DNA from: Thalassobium sp. | GTDB lineage: Bacteria; Pseudomonadota; Gammaproteobacteria; Pseudomonadales; Oceanobacteraceae | DNA length: 64,000 nt | Direction: 5' to 3' | Assembly (NCBI GenBank): GCA_002733205.1 | Contig: NVUW01000004.1 | Location: 124,001 to 188,000, forward strand | Made by a program: the position numbers and the translations under genes | Notes under the pieces: model-generated | Seen by the model: the letters and a program-made list of their open reading frames with translations, nothing else | Database searches by the model: none | Told to the model about the DNA's origin: nothing | In this document: positions 1-8,203 of the stretch, piece after piece | Position numbering within the stretch: position 1 is the stretch's first letter | How the letters are laid out: each line of letters opens with the position of its first letter

Positions 1-246
1 CTGATGATGCAGCTCACCACGGGTCATCACACTGACGATATCAATCTGCTCATGGCTGTGCAGTCCGGTCGAACCTCCGGGTAAAAACCAGGCATTGGCT
101 AAATAAACACAGGCGCCAAAACCCGGCCAGCATTCCTCGCGCACATAATGACCAAACTGGCGCGGGTCCATTACCAGCACCCGTTCGCGGATGCCGCCAA
201 AACCGGAAATCTCAATCTTCTCTTCTGTCAGCAGCTCTAATGCCAC
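1..246 (-). CDS. Pirin-family protein, N-terminal part (cut by window edge)
   Basis: The reading frame runs off the left edge; only about 82 N-terminal residues are present. The stretch LPGGSTGLHSHEQIDIVS followed by MTRGELHHQ is the typical pirin bicupin metal-binding region, in which closely spaced histidines and a glutamate hold Fe. Pirins are cupin proteins with quercetinase-like or regulatory roles; nothing here separates the two. The GTG at 246 is chosen because GGAG lies 8 bases upstream. An in-frame ATG at 270 is possible but has no ribosome binding site. The upstream side carries a short tandem repeat. Confidence 0.8.
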   Translation of the reverse strand, partial: MALELLTEEKIEISGFGGIRERVLVMDPRQFGHYVREECWPGFGACVYLANAWFLPGGSTGLHSHEQIDIVSVMTRGELHHQ

Positions 247-280
247 GCTCTTTTCTCCGTTCTGCCCCATGACATTGCAG

Positions 281-346
281 CGCTGCGTTGCGCCACTAGA
301 TTGCACCGCTGCGTTGCGCCACTAGATTGCACCGCTGCGTTGCGCC
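281..346. repeat. 26-bp tandem repeat, 2.5 copies
   Basis: Two perfect 26-bp copies (281-306 and 307-332) and a 14-bp partial copy (333-346) of a unit starting CGCTGCGTTGCGCC lie between the pirin start and the phoD promoter. The unit has no open frame or clear dyad. It is probably a slippage duplication. Confidence 0.9.
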
Positions 347-431
347 GTCAGGGACTGTTTACACCCCTTACGCCAGCCATGCGAACAATCGGGCCAAGGT
401 GGTAGAACGTAAGTACCAAAGTTTCAAAAAA

Positions 432-449
432 CTGTCACGGCGCTGACAC
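432..449 (+). promoter_or_regulatory. Pho-box-like site upstream of phoD
   Basis: Two seven-base half sites, CTGTCAC (432-438) and CTGACAC (443-449), are separated by four bases. This is the PhoB box layout (CTGTCAT, four bases, CTGTCAT). It matches 11 of 14 conserved positions and sits about 95 bases before the phoD start. PhoB binding is inferred from this layout and from the phosphatase it precedes. Confidence 0.55.
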
Positions 450-543
450 AGAGCCTGCCTAGACTCGCTCATCCTTTAGCACGCACCACACTCACCCGTC
501 GCGTGGATTGTATGCCGATCCACCTATAAAAAAGGAGTCCGAC

Positions 544-2136
544 ATGGATATCAGCCGCCGTAAATTTCTATCCCGCACCGGCGCCGGCGTTGCCGGTATG
601 GGAGCCCTGAGTCAGTCCGGTCTGAGCATGGCGATGAGCAGCCCGACGCCAATTGAAGCCAATGATCCCGGCCACTTTAACTACGGCGTTGCCAGTGGCG
701 ACCCGCGCGCCGACCGTGTCATCCTCTGGACTCACTTTCTGCCAGAAGTAAATATGCCGCTGACCGTCAGCTGGAAAGTCGCGCTGGATGAAAATATGAC
801 TCAGGTGGTACGCAACGGCGACTTCCGCACCGACGCCAGCCGCGACTTCACCGTTAAAGTCGATGCCGACGGCCTGCAGCCCGGCACCATCTATTTCTAC
901 CAGTTCAGTGCCCTGGGCAAAGATTCCGAAATCGGCCGTACCCGCACCGCCCCGGAAGGCGATATCGACAGCGCCCGTTTTGCCGTGGTGTCCTGCTCCA
1001 GCTACCCGCACGGTTACTTTAATGTGTACCGCGCGCTGGCCAACCGCGACGATCTGGATGCCGTCATTCACCTCGGCGACTATATCTACGAATATGGCCA
1101 GGACGAATACGGCGAACTGCTGCTGCGCGAAAAACGTGCGCTGGCTCCGGCTCATGAAATTGTCAGCCTGTCCGATTACCGCCGCCGCCACGCCATGTAC
1201 AAACTGGACGAAGATTTAAAAGCCGCCCACCAGCGTCATCCGTTTATCACCGTCTGGGATGACCACGAATTTGCCAACGATTCCAACGCTTACGGTGCCG
1301 AAAACCACAACGATGGCGAAGGTGACTGGAACGAGCGTAAAGCCGCGGCCAAACAAGCCTATTTTGAATGGATGCCGATTCGCGAAAACAGCAACGGCAG
1401 CATCAGCCGCAACCTGCGCTACGGCGATCTGCTTGATTTGCTGATGCTCGATACCCGCATCGAAGGCCGTGACGAAGCACCAGAAGGCAGCGATAAACAA
1501 CGCGAAGCCAAAGACGAAAACCGCACCCTGCTTGGTTTTGAGCAGGAAGCCTGGCTGCATCAGCAGTTACAGAGCAGCAGCGCACGCTGGAAGATTGTCG
1601 GTCAGCAGGTGATGATGGCGCAGCGTTACTTTATTAACCTGCCGGATCACTTTGGCGGCGGCGCGTCTCTCTGGCTCGACAGCTGGGACGGCTACAGCGC
1701 TACCCGCGACCGCTTACTGGCGCTGCTGCGTAACGAACAGATTGATAACGTGGTGATTCTCACCGGCGATGTGCTCAGCTCCTTTGCCGCCGACCTGAGC
1801 GATAACCCTTACGACCGCAATAACTACAACCGTCACAACGGTGACGGTTCGCTGGCGGTGGAATTTGTTTGTCCGTCGGTCACCTCTCCGGGCTTCCCGC
1901 CGGTGATTGCCGAAGCCGGCGCACAGACCATTATGGATGCCAGCCCGCACATTAAATTTGCCGAACTGCGCCAGCATGGGTTTATCCTGCTGAGCGCCAG
2001 CCGCGAGCAGGTACAGGCCGACTGGTACTACGTGCCGCAAATTCTGAAACGTTCCGCCAGCAGCTACCATGCGCGCAGCTACCGCACCATGAACGGTGAT
2101 AACCGTCTGCAACGCGTGGCTGAACCACTGGCCTGA
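544..2136 (+). CDS. phoD: PhoD-type alkaline phosphatase/phosphodiesterase, Tat-exported
   Basis: A 530-residue secreted metallophosphatase that releases phosphate from phosphomonoesters and diesters in the periplasm or outside the cell. The N-terminus SRRKFL followed by an alanine/glycine-rich stretch is a twin-arginine signal. A PhoD N-terminal beta domain follows (FNYGVASGDP, about residues 40-135). The catalytic domain shows VVSCSS, HLGDYIYEYG, VWDDHEFAND and ILTGDV, which carry the metal ligands of the family. ATG 544 is preferred over an ATG 36 bases upstream because AGGAG sits 6-7 bases before it and the Tat motif then starts the protein. Phosphate control is suggested by the Pho-box-like site at 432-449. 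A bidirectional terminator follows. Confidence 0.93.
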   Translation: MDISRRKFLSRTGAGVAGMGALSQSGLSMAMSSPTPIEANDPGHFNYGVASGDPRADRVILWTHFLPEVNMPLTVSWKVALDENMTQVVRNGDFRTDASRDFTVKVDADGLQPGTIYFYQFSALGKDSEIGRTRTAPEGDIDSARFAVVSCSSYPHGYFNVYRALANRDDLDAVIHLGDYIYEYGQDEYGELLLREKRALAPAHEIVSLSDYRRRHAMYKLDEDLKAAHQRHPFITVWDDHEFANDSNAYGAENHNDGEGDWNERKAAAKQAYFEWMPIRENSNGSISRNLRYGDLLDLLMLDTRIEGRDEAPEGSDKQREAKDENRTLLGFEQEAWLHQQLQSSSARWKIVGQQVMMAQRYFINLPDHFGGGASLWLDSWDGYSATRDRLLALLRNEQIDNVVILTGDVLSSFAADLSDNPYDRNNYNRHNGDGSLAVEFVCPSVTSPGFPPVIAEAGAQTIMDASPHIKFAELRQHGFILLSASREQVQADWYYVPQILKRSASSYHARSYRTMNGDNRLQRVAEPLA

Positions 2137-2199
2137 GAGAATAAAGCGTTCCAGAACAAGGGCTTACAGATTCAGACCGGATAGAATCTGGCCATATAA

Positions 2200-2234
2200 A
2201 ACGCCGCTGCGGTTTCCCGCAGCGGCGTTTTTTA
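2200..2234. terminator. Bidirectional rho-independent terminator (phoD / modC)
   Basis: A perfect 13-bp stem (2200-2212 with 2217-2229) closes a TTTC loop. It is flanked by A residues on the left and T residues on the right, so it can terminate both phoD (plus) and the convergent modABC transcript (minus). Confidence 0.9.
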
Positions 2235-2245
2235 TGGAGCACAAT

Positions 2246-3328
2246 TTAACCGGCCAGCGCGACCGACTTAACCTGCGCCCAGACGGACATGCCCGCCTGT
2301 AAACCCAACTGAGTCACCGAGCGTTGCGTCAGGCGTGCGCGCAATAAACCACCACTGCGTAAACGCAGGTTAAGTAGCACCGATGTACCGTCAGCACTGA
2401 GACTGTCAATCTGCACCGGCAGAATATTCAGAATACTGCTGTCGTCCGCACGGCTGAGGCTGATACTCACATCCCGCGCCAGTACCCGCGCCCGCAGATG
2501 ATCACCGATGGCGGCCTGAGGCGCACTCAGTAACAGCTCTGTGCTGCCAGCGGCTGTTCCGTCTGCCGTCAGAGCCAGCCGTGCCAGCCCGTCAGCCTCC
2601 TGGGCAACCACGGTACCTTCGAGCACCACGCCGGTTTCATCGCCCAGATTCAGCGTCGCTAACACTTCGGCCAGCCCGCCCTGAGCGCGCATCTCTCCGC
2701 GCTCCAGCAACAATAACTGATCGGCCAGCTGCACCACTTCTTCCAGCGCATGACTGACGTACAACATCGGCCCCTGATACACCTGATGCAGACGGCGCAG
2801 ATACGGCAAAACCTCTTGCTTACGCGCGGTATCGAGTGCTGACAGCGGTTCATCCAGCAGCAGCAGCCGGGGATTGATCAGCAGTGCCCGCGCCAGCGCC
2901 ACGCGCTGCTGCTCGCCGCCAGACAAACGCTGCACCGGACGCTGCAGCAGCGGCAATAAATCGAGCAGCTCCAGCACCTGCTGAGCCTGCTCATGGGCCA
3001 ACGGGGTTAAACCGCGCTGGTGCGCCCGTTTAACGCCGTAATCGAGGTTGCCCTGTACATTAAGATGTTTCAGCAGACCGGCATCCTGAAATACCAGCGC
3101 CAGCGGGCGCTGATGCGCCGGCAAAGAACGCTGCCGACTGCTCCAGACCTGCTCACCCAGCCGGACCTCACCACCCGCTTCCAATCCGGCGATACAGCGC
3201 AATAACGTGGTTTTGCCGCAGCCTGACGGGCCAAATACCGCCGTCACACCTTGTCCGGCAAGTGTCGTATCCAGCCGTAAACGGAAGTCGCCACGGTGGC
3301 AGTCGATGTTCAGATGCAGATCGGTCAT
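2246..3328 (-). CDS. modC: Molybdate ABC transporter ATP-binding protein
   Basis: The 360-residue ATPase that powers molybdate uptake with ModB. Walker A is [10 protein letters not shown] (near residue 35), the signature is [15 protein letters not shown], and Walker B is [12 protein letters not shown]. The last 110 or so residues form a MOBE/TOBE-type domain that binds oxyanion in ModC proteins. The start overlaps the modB stop by four bases (ATGA), indicating translational coupling. It is the last gene of modABC and ends against the bidirectional terminator. Confidence 0.95.
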   Translation of the reverse strand: MTDLHLNIDCHRGDFRLRLDTTLAGQGVTAVFGPSGCGKTTLLRCIAGLEAGGEVRLGEQVWSSRQRSLPAHQRPLALVFQDAGLLKHLNVQGNLDYGVKRAHQRGLTPLAHEQAQQVLELLDLLPLLQRPVQRLSGGEQQRVALARALLINPRLLLLDEPLSALDTARKQEVLPYLRRLHQVYQGPMLYVSHALEEVVQLADQLLLLERGEMRAQGGLAEVLATLNLGDETGVVLEGTVVAQEADGLARLALTADGTAAGSTELLLSAPQAAIGDHLRARVLARDVSISLSRADDSSILNILPVQIDSLSADGTSVLLNLRLRSGGLLRARLTQRSVTQLGLQAGMSVWAQVKSVALAG

Positions 3329-4020
3329 GGGCGGCTCAGGGAAAAATTCAGGCGGCTGTTACGGTTGAGGCTGTACATCAGCAATAACACCACAAAAGAG
3401 AACACCAGCATCAACAGCGACAACGCATGCGCCTGAGTGTAATTAAGGGCTTCAACATGATCGTAAATCTGCACCGATATCACCCGTGTTTCTGCGGGAA
3501 TATTACCGCCAATCATCAACACCACACCAAACTCACCCACGGTATGGGCAAAGCCCAATACGGCAGCGGTTAACAGACCGGGCTTGGCCTGCGGCAACAC
3601 CACCGTGAAAAAACGGTCAAGCGGGCCAGCGCCTAAAGTGGCCGCGACTTCCAGCGGGCGCTCACCCATGGCCTCCATCGCGTTCTGAATGGGCTGTACG
3701 ACAAAAGGCAGTGAATACAGCAGCGAGGCCAGCACCAAACCACTGAAGCTGAACGGCAGCAGACCAAACCCCAGCGCCTGAGTCAGTTGGCCCAGCGGAC
3801 CGTTGGGCCCCAGAGCCAATAACAGATAAAAACCGAGCACCGTGGGCGGCAGCACCAACGGCATCGCCACCAACGCCGATACCGGCCCACGCCAGACCGA
3901 ACGCGTGCGCGCCAGCCACCACGCCAGCGGCGTGCCGATTAACAACAGCAACATCGTGACCAGTGTCGCCAGCTTCAGCGTCAGCCAGACCGCCTGCCAG
4001 TCTGCTGCAGTTAACAACAT
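3325..4020 (-). CDS. modB: Molybdate ABC transporter permease
   Basis: A 231-residue inner-membrane permease with about five to six hydrophobic segments. The EAA-type loop is [20 protein letters not shown] (about residues 124-143), the contact site for ModC. A ribosome binding site GGGAG lies inside the last codons of modA, six bases before the ATG, so expression is coupled to modA. The length is usual for the family. Confidence 0.95.
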   Translation of the reverse strand: MLLTAADWQAVWLTLKLATLVTMLLLLIGTPLAWWLARTRSVWRGPVSALVAMPLVLPPTVLGFYLLLALGPNGPLGQLTQALGFGLLPFSFSGLVLASLLYSLPFVVQPIQNAMEAMGERPLEVAATLGAGPLDRFFTVVLPQAKPGLLTAAVLGFAHTVGEFGVVLMIGGNIPAETRVISVQIYDHVEALNYTQAHALSLLMLVFSFVVLLLMYSLNRNSRLNFSLSRP

Positions 4021-4023
4021 GCG

Positions 4024-4794
4024 TTACTCCCGGTGATAACCATAACCACGGATCAGCTCCGTTACTTCCGCCGATTGCAGAAAAGCCAGAAATGCTCTGG
4101 CCGCCGGATTCGGTTCGCCTTTCTTCAGTAGTACTGCATCCTGACGGATCGGCTGATACAGATTGTCGGGCACAATCCAGACACTGCCGTTATTGATATG
4201 GCCGCCGCTCATCACCTGCGACAGCGCCACAAAACCCAGCCCGGCATTGCCGGTGGCTACAAATTGCCAGGTCTGACTGATATTTTCGCCCATTACCTGT
4301 TTATTCCGGGTGGCCGTACTTAATTGCAGCGCCTCAAGCACTTCTGTGGCCGCCTGACCGTAAGGTGCAAGACGCGGGTTCGCCAGCGCGAGCTTGCTGA
4401 AGGAACCGGCTTTTAACTGTGCCTGCACATCGTCTCCAGCCGTTGCCGACCACAGCGCCAGACGTCCCTGCGCATAGGTAAAACGGCTGCCAGCGACGGC
4501 AAAGCCATTTCCTTCCAGACGCCGGGGTTTAGCCTGATCCGCAGAGAGAAACACATCAAACGGCGCACCGTTCTCTATCTGCGCCAAAAACTTCCCCGAT
4601 GAGCCAAACGCCAGTAACACCTTATGGCCGCTGTCTTTTTCAAAATCAGCAGCAATTTTCTGCATCGGTCGGGAAAAATTGGAGGCCACAGCCACCATAA
4701 CGTCCGCAGCCTGAACCGCAGAACTGAACAGGGTGGCGGACAATAAGCCGAGCAAGACCGGAACAACCGTCAATCTGGTTGAAAGCAAGCGCAT
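4024..4794 (-). CDS. modA: Molybdate-binding periplasmic protein
   Basis: A 256-residue solute-binding protein delivering molybdate (or tungstate) to ModBC. It has a signal peptide ending near VQAA, then VMVAVASNFSRPM, FGSSGKFLAQIENGAPFDVFLSAD and the C-terminal FLAFL region, all typical of ModA. Upstream in-frame ATGs at 4827 and 4899 run back into the preceding gene. ATG 4794 is chosen because it starts the signal peptide directly and follows AAAGG. It lies 25 bases after the glutamate-synthase-like gene, so the two may share a transcript. No ModE gene is in the window. Confidence 0.93.
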   Translation of the reverse strand: MRLLSTRLTVVPVLLGLLSATLFSSAVQAADVMVAVASNFSRPMQKIAADFEKDSGHKVLLAFGSSGKFLAQIENGAPFDVFLSADQAKPRRLEGNGFAVAGSRFTYAQGRLALWSATAGDDVQAQLKAGSFSKLALANPRLAPYGQAATEVLEALQLSTATRNKQVMGENISQTWQFVATGNAGLGFVALSQVMSGGHINNGSVWIVPDNLYQPIRQDAVLLKKGEPNPAARAFLAFLQSAEVTELIRGYGYHRE

Positions 4795-4819
4795 AATTCT
4801 GATGCCTTTAAGCAAAGTC

Positions 4820-6346
4820 TTATTCATCAAATACCAATTCGGTGCCGGGATGAAACTGATCGCTGCCGTATAATTCCGACAGGTATTTTGCTTCACCATT
4901 CGGCTGCACCATACGCGCGTGATGACGGGTTAATTTGCGCGGCTCATCGACGCCACAGGAGTGGGCAATAATACCGACTTCCTGATTCAGAATTTCTACA
5001 AAGTGCGCAACCCGCGCGGCTTTATCCGTTGGTACCAGTCCGCGCTGCAAGCGTGGATTATGCGTGGTGATCCCGGTCGGACAGGTATTTTTATTGCACT
5101 GCAGCGCCTGAATACAACCCAGAGCAAACATAAACCCGCGCGCACTGGTAACAAAATCAGCCCCCACGCACAGTGCCCAGGCCACCCGGTCAGGGGTAAT
5201 CAATTTACCCGACGCCACCACACGGATACGCGGCCGCAGGTGATATTCATCCAGCACATCCACCAGCATCGGCAATGCCTGCGCCAACGGCAGGCCCATA
5301 TAATCCATTAACGATTGCGGTGCCGCTCCGGTACCACCTTCGGCACCGTCCAGCGTAATAAAATCCGGTGCCGATTCGGTTCCACGCACATGAATAGCGC
5401 GGCATAAATCACGAATCCAGCCAATATCGCCCAGCACCGCTTTAAAGCCCACGGGCTTACCGGTAATCGCTCTGACCTGAGCAATCATATCCAGCAGATC
5501 ATCCACCGAGCGGACTTCCGGATGACCATTGGGAGAAATGGAATCTTCACCGGCAGGAATGTGGCGGATAGCCGCAATTTCGGCGGTGACTTTTTCGCCC
5601 GGTAAAATACCGCCCTTACCCGGCTTTGCCCCCTGACTGAGTTTAATTTCAAACATCCGCACTTGTTCGTGAGCGGCAATGGCATGCAGTTTCTCTTCGT
5701 CCAGCTCACCGAATTCATTGCGCACGCCGTATTTTGCCGTGCCGATCTGGAAGACGATGTCAGCCCCGCCTTCCAGATGATACGGCGATAAACCACCCTC
5801 GCCGGTATTCATCCAACAACCGGCCAACTTAGCACCTTTCGACAAGGCCAAAACCGCCGGGCGCGAAATGGCACCAAAACTCATACCGGAAATATTGATC
5901 AGTGATGAGGTGGTATAAGGCGTACGGCAATGCTCACCCAGAGTAATCGGGCCGGTATCGGCAAAATTCTGCTTCAGTGCCGGAAAAGCACTGTTCACAA
6001 ACAAAACAGTGCCGGGCACATCCAGTCGGCGGGTCGATCCAAAGGCAATGGTGGTGTTTTCTTTTTTAGCGGCGCGGTAAACCCAGGCACGCTCGGCGCG
6101 ATTAAACGGTAATTCTTCGCGATCCTGTGCAAAAAAATACTGGCGAAAAAATTCCCCAAGATGCTCAAAGAAGTAACGGAAACGGCCAATCACCGGAAAG
6201 TTACGGCGAACGGTATGGCGGGTCTGGGTAATATCCACGATGTAGGCCACCAATATCCAGCCAACCACGACCAGCGCCACCAGCCCCAACAGGCCGACTA
6301 AAACAATCACACCATAAGCAGCAATCAAAAATACTTCATCAGACAT
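4820..6346 (-). CDS. Membrane-anchored FMN-binding glutamate-synthase-family protein
   Basis: A 508-residue protein with an N-terminal hydrophobic anchor (about residues 5-32) followed by a glutamate-synthase-like TIM-barrel domain. Visible motifs are NTGEGGLSPYHL, LSQGAKPGKGGILPG, ISPNGHPEV, DGAEGGTGAAP and CNKNTCPTGITTHN; the last resembles the Fe-S/FMN region of GltB. There is no glutaminase domain, so it is a stand-alone GltB2-type flavoenzyme whose physiological reaction is not established. The start at 6346 is preferred over an upstream ATG at 6487 because CGGAGA precedes it at good distance. modABC follows 25 bases downstream, possibly in the same operon; the functional link is unclear. 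Confidence 0.85.
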   Translation of the reverse strand: MSDEVFLIAAYGVIVLVGLLGLVALVVVGWILVAYIVDITQTRHTVRRNFPVIGRFRYFFEHLGEFFRQYFFAQDREELPFNRAERAWVYRAAKKENTTIAFGSTRRLDVPGTVLFVNSAFPALKQNFADTGPITLGEHCRTPYTTSSLINISGMSFGAISRPAVLALSKGAKLAGCWMNTGEGGLSPYHLEGGADIVFQIGTAKYGVRNEFGELDEEKLHAIAAHEQVRMFEIKLSQGAKPGKGGILPGEKVTAEIAAIRHIPAGEDSISPNGHPEVRSVDDLLDMIAQVRAITGKPVGFKAVLGDIGWIRDLCRAIHVRGTESAPDFITLDGAEGGTGAAPQSLMDYMGLPLAQALPMLVDVLDEYHLRPRIRVVASGKLITPDRVAWALCVGADFVTSARGFMFALGCIQALQCNKNTCPTGITTHNPRLQRGLVPTDKAARVAHFVEILNQEVGIIAHSCGVDEPRKLTRHHARMVQPNGEAKYLSELYGSDQFHPGTELVFDE

Positions 6347-6484
6347 CAGACATCTCCGGCGATTGAGCTGAGCCAGCTCAGAAACAGCCCACAGCTTAGA
6401 GGCTGGAGGTTTAGCTGTCATTACTGACAAACAAAACGCTGTGATGCACAGAAGGATCAGAAGTGACGGCACAAAACGGCCAGG

Positions 6485-6510
6485 CAAAAAAAAGAGCAGC
6501 CAGGCTGCTC
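6485..6510 (-). terminator. Rho-independent terminator of the 109-residue gene
   Basis: The stem GAGCAGC/GCTGCTC (6494-6500 with 6504-6510) is followed on the minus strand by eight T residues (6493-6486). It lies downstream of the minus-strand gene ending at 6622 and before the glutamate-synthase-like gene, so it separates two transcripts. Confidence 0.85.
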
Positions 6511-6621
6511 GGAGAACGAAGTTTGATCGGGTGCTGTGATCAATGAGGTTCAGGGTGCTTCAGTAAATTGTGCCAGGATGTTTCTGCCCGCCTCCTGGCT
6601 GACGGTATCCGTACCGCGGGC

Positions 6622-6951
6622 TTACGCCGTCGGTGTAATATTCTTAACGTTTTTGGCCGTGAAATAAGAGAAACCGCCTTCCATATCCCCCACTTCTACC
6701 CGGTTAGGGGAAAGCGGTGAACTTTTGATTGCGGCGATATACAGGCCGTGGCAGGCAATCAGGTTCTTATCGACATCGTTAAAATGAGGCTGAGAAAAAG
6801 CAAAGGTTTTACGTTCACAGCCACGTTCCAATGTGAGAATAAGTTGGGCATCGGTCAGCTCGTTAGCCCGTGAATAGTTCACGTAGGTTACACGATACGC
6901 CTGATCGAATTCGTACAAATATTGATCGAGTGTTTGGCGGCTGATACTCAT
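6622..6951 (-). CDS. Hypothetical protein, 109 aa
   Basis: Not recognised. A soluble, mixed-composition protein without signal peptide or membrane segment; it contains two cysteines (LERGCERK and LIACHGLY). The ribosome binding site is weak (AGG 12 bases upstream). It is flanked by intergenic DNA on both sides and followed by its own terminator at 6485-6510, so it is probably monocistronic. The reading frame is supported mainly by the terminator placement and the absence of a better frame. Confidence 0.6.
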   Translation of the reverse strand: MSISRQTLDQYLYEFDQAYRVTYVNYSRANELTDAQLILTLERGCERKTFAFSQPHFNDVDKNLIACHGLYIAAIKSSPLSPNRVEVGDMEGGFSYFTAKNVKNITPTA

Positions 6952-7176
6952 GAATAAATTAAACCTATATCGGTGACTGGCGAGTTACCTTTAGGTTTAG
7001 TCGCCGCAAGATGTCACCGCAATGCGTAATAACACAAATCTACAGATATTTTGTAAGTGTCATTTTTCAGTTAAAAAACGACGTTGTTTACCTGCAGATG
7101 GAAAGAATTGATAGGAAAGTCAGGCGTCAAACTTTTGCTGTGTTACAGGATACAAACAGAATATTACAAAGGAGGA

Positions 7177-7200
7177 AATCCGGCGCTGTTCTGCCGGATT
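7177..7200 (-). terminator. Hairpin downstream of epimerase gene (weak terminator)
   Basis: An 8-bp perfect stem AATCCGGC/GCCGGATT with an 8-base loop lies about 35 bases after the minus-strand epimerase stop. Only a short T run follows, so termination is uncertain. The rest of 6952-7233 shows no gene. Confidence 0.4.
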
Positions 7201-7233
7201 CCGGCACGCGCAGATAACTGCGCATGTTGTTAC

Positions 7234-8169
7234 TTACCAGTGCTGCACAATGTCTTTCAGCGCGGTATCAATGTCTGCAAAGTCATAGTTGAAATTCAGT
7301 GTCTGCAGCCGCTGCGGCCGGACATCCTGGCCTTTCAGTAACAGATCACTCATTTCACCAAACAGCAGTTTTGCGATAAATACCGGCATCGGAAACAGTG
7401 CAGGGCGTTGCAGCTGTCGCGCCAGGCTCTGAGTAAAGTCGTGATTGGTCACAGGATGTGGTGCCGTCATATTGATGACACCGTTTACCGTCTTATCAGC
7501 GCTGTTGCTGTTACTGTGGCTGAGTAAAAAATCGACCGCACGACAGTAGTCCTGCAAGTGAATCCACGACAGATTCTGCTGCCCATCACCGATCACGCCC
7601 CCCAGACCAAGACTGAACGGCAGCCAAAGGCGTTTCAGCATGCCACCATGCACTCCCAACACAACGCCGGTGCGCAGAATCAGAAAACGCTCGGTTAACG
7701 GCTGCAGAGGTTCTGCCGCCGCTTCCCAATCGGCACAAAGCTGCGCCGCGAAGTCTTTCCCCTGCGCATCCAGTTCGCCGTGTGGCGTGTCATCGGCACC
7801 AGAATATCCGCCGTAATAACCAATGGCTGAACCACTGAGCACCACGCGGAAACGCTGGCCACTGCGGCTGGCCCAGGCCGCCAGATCGCGGGTCAGGGCA
7901 ATACGGCTGTCCTGCAGCGCCTGCTTGCGCGCACGCGTCCAGCGTTTATCGGCAATGCCCTCACCGGCCAGATTGATTAACACATCAAACTGACCGCTGA
8001 GCTGCTCAAACCCCGATACCGCCTTCACTACGCCGCCCCAGCGCCGTTGCACCCAGGACGGGCGGCGGCTGAGCACGGTAACAGCAGCGCCTTGTGCCAG
8101 CCAGCGGTTGATCAGGGCCTGACCTATAAAGCCGGAACCGCCGGTAATCAGAATGCGTTGTTCTGTCAT
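7234..8169 (-). CDS. TIGR01777-family NAD-dependent epimerase (YfcH-like)
   Basis: A 311-residue extended short-chain dehydrogenase/epimerase-fold protein. The N-terminal ILITGGSGFIGQAL is the Rossmann glycine motif for NAD(P). VINLAGEGIADKRW, SGSAIGYYG and the C-terminal ALKDIV region match the YfcH/SDR39U1 group, whose substrate is unknown. AAGGAG lies six bases before the ATG. It follows the acyl-CoA dehydrogenase by 34 bases on the same strand and may be co-transcribed with it. Confidence 0.88.
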   Translation of the reverse strand: MTEQRILITGGSGFIGQALINRWLAQGAAVTVLSRRPSWVQRRWGGVVKAVSGFEQLSGQFDVLINLAGEGIADKRWTRARKQALQDSRIALTRDLAAWASRSGQRFRVVLSGSAIGYYGGYSGADDTPHGELDAQGKDFAAQLCADWEAAAEPLQPLTERFLILRTGVVLGVHGGMLKRLWLPFSLGLGGVIGDGQQNLSWIHLQDYCRAVDFLLSHSNSNSADKTVNGVINMTAPHPVTNHDFTQSLARQLQRPALFPMPVFIAKLLFGEMSDLLLKGQDVRPQRLQTLNFNYDFADIDTALKDIVQHW

Positions 8170-8203
8170 CGTTTTCTCCTTACCGGTGGTTCGCCTGAGC
8201 GAC

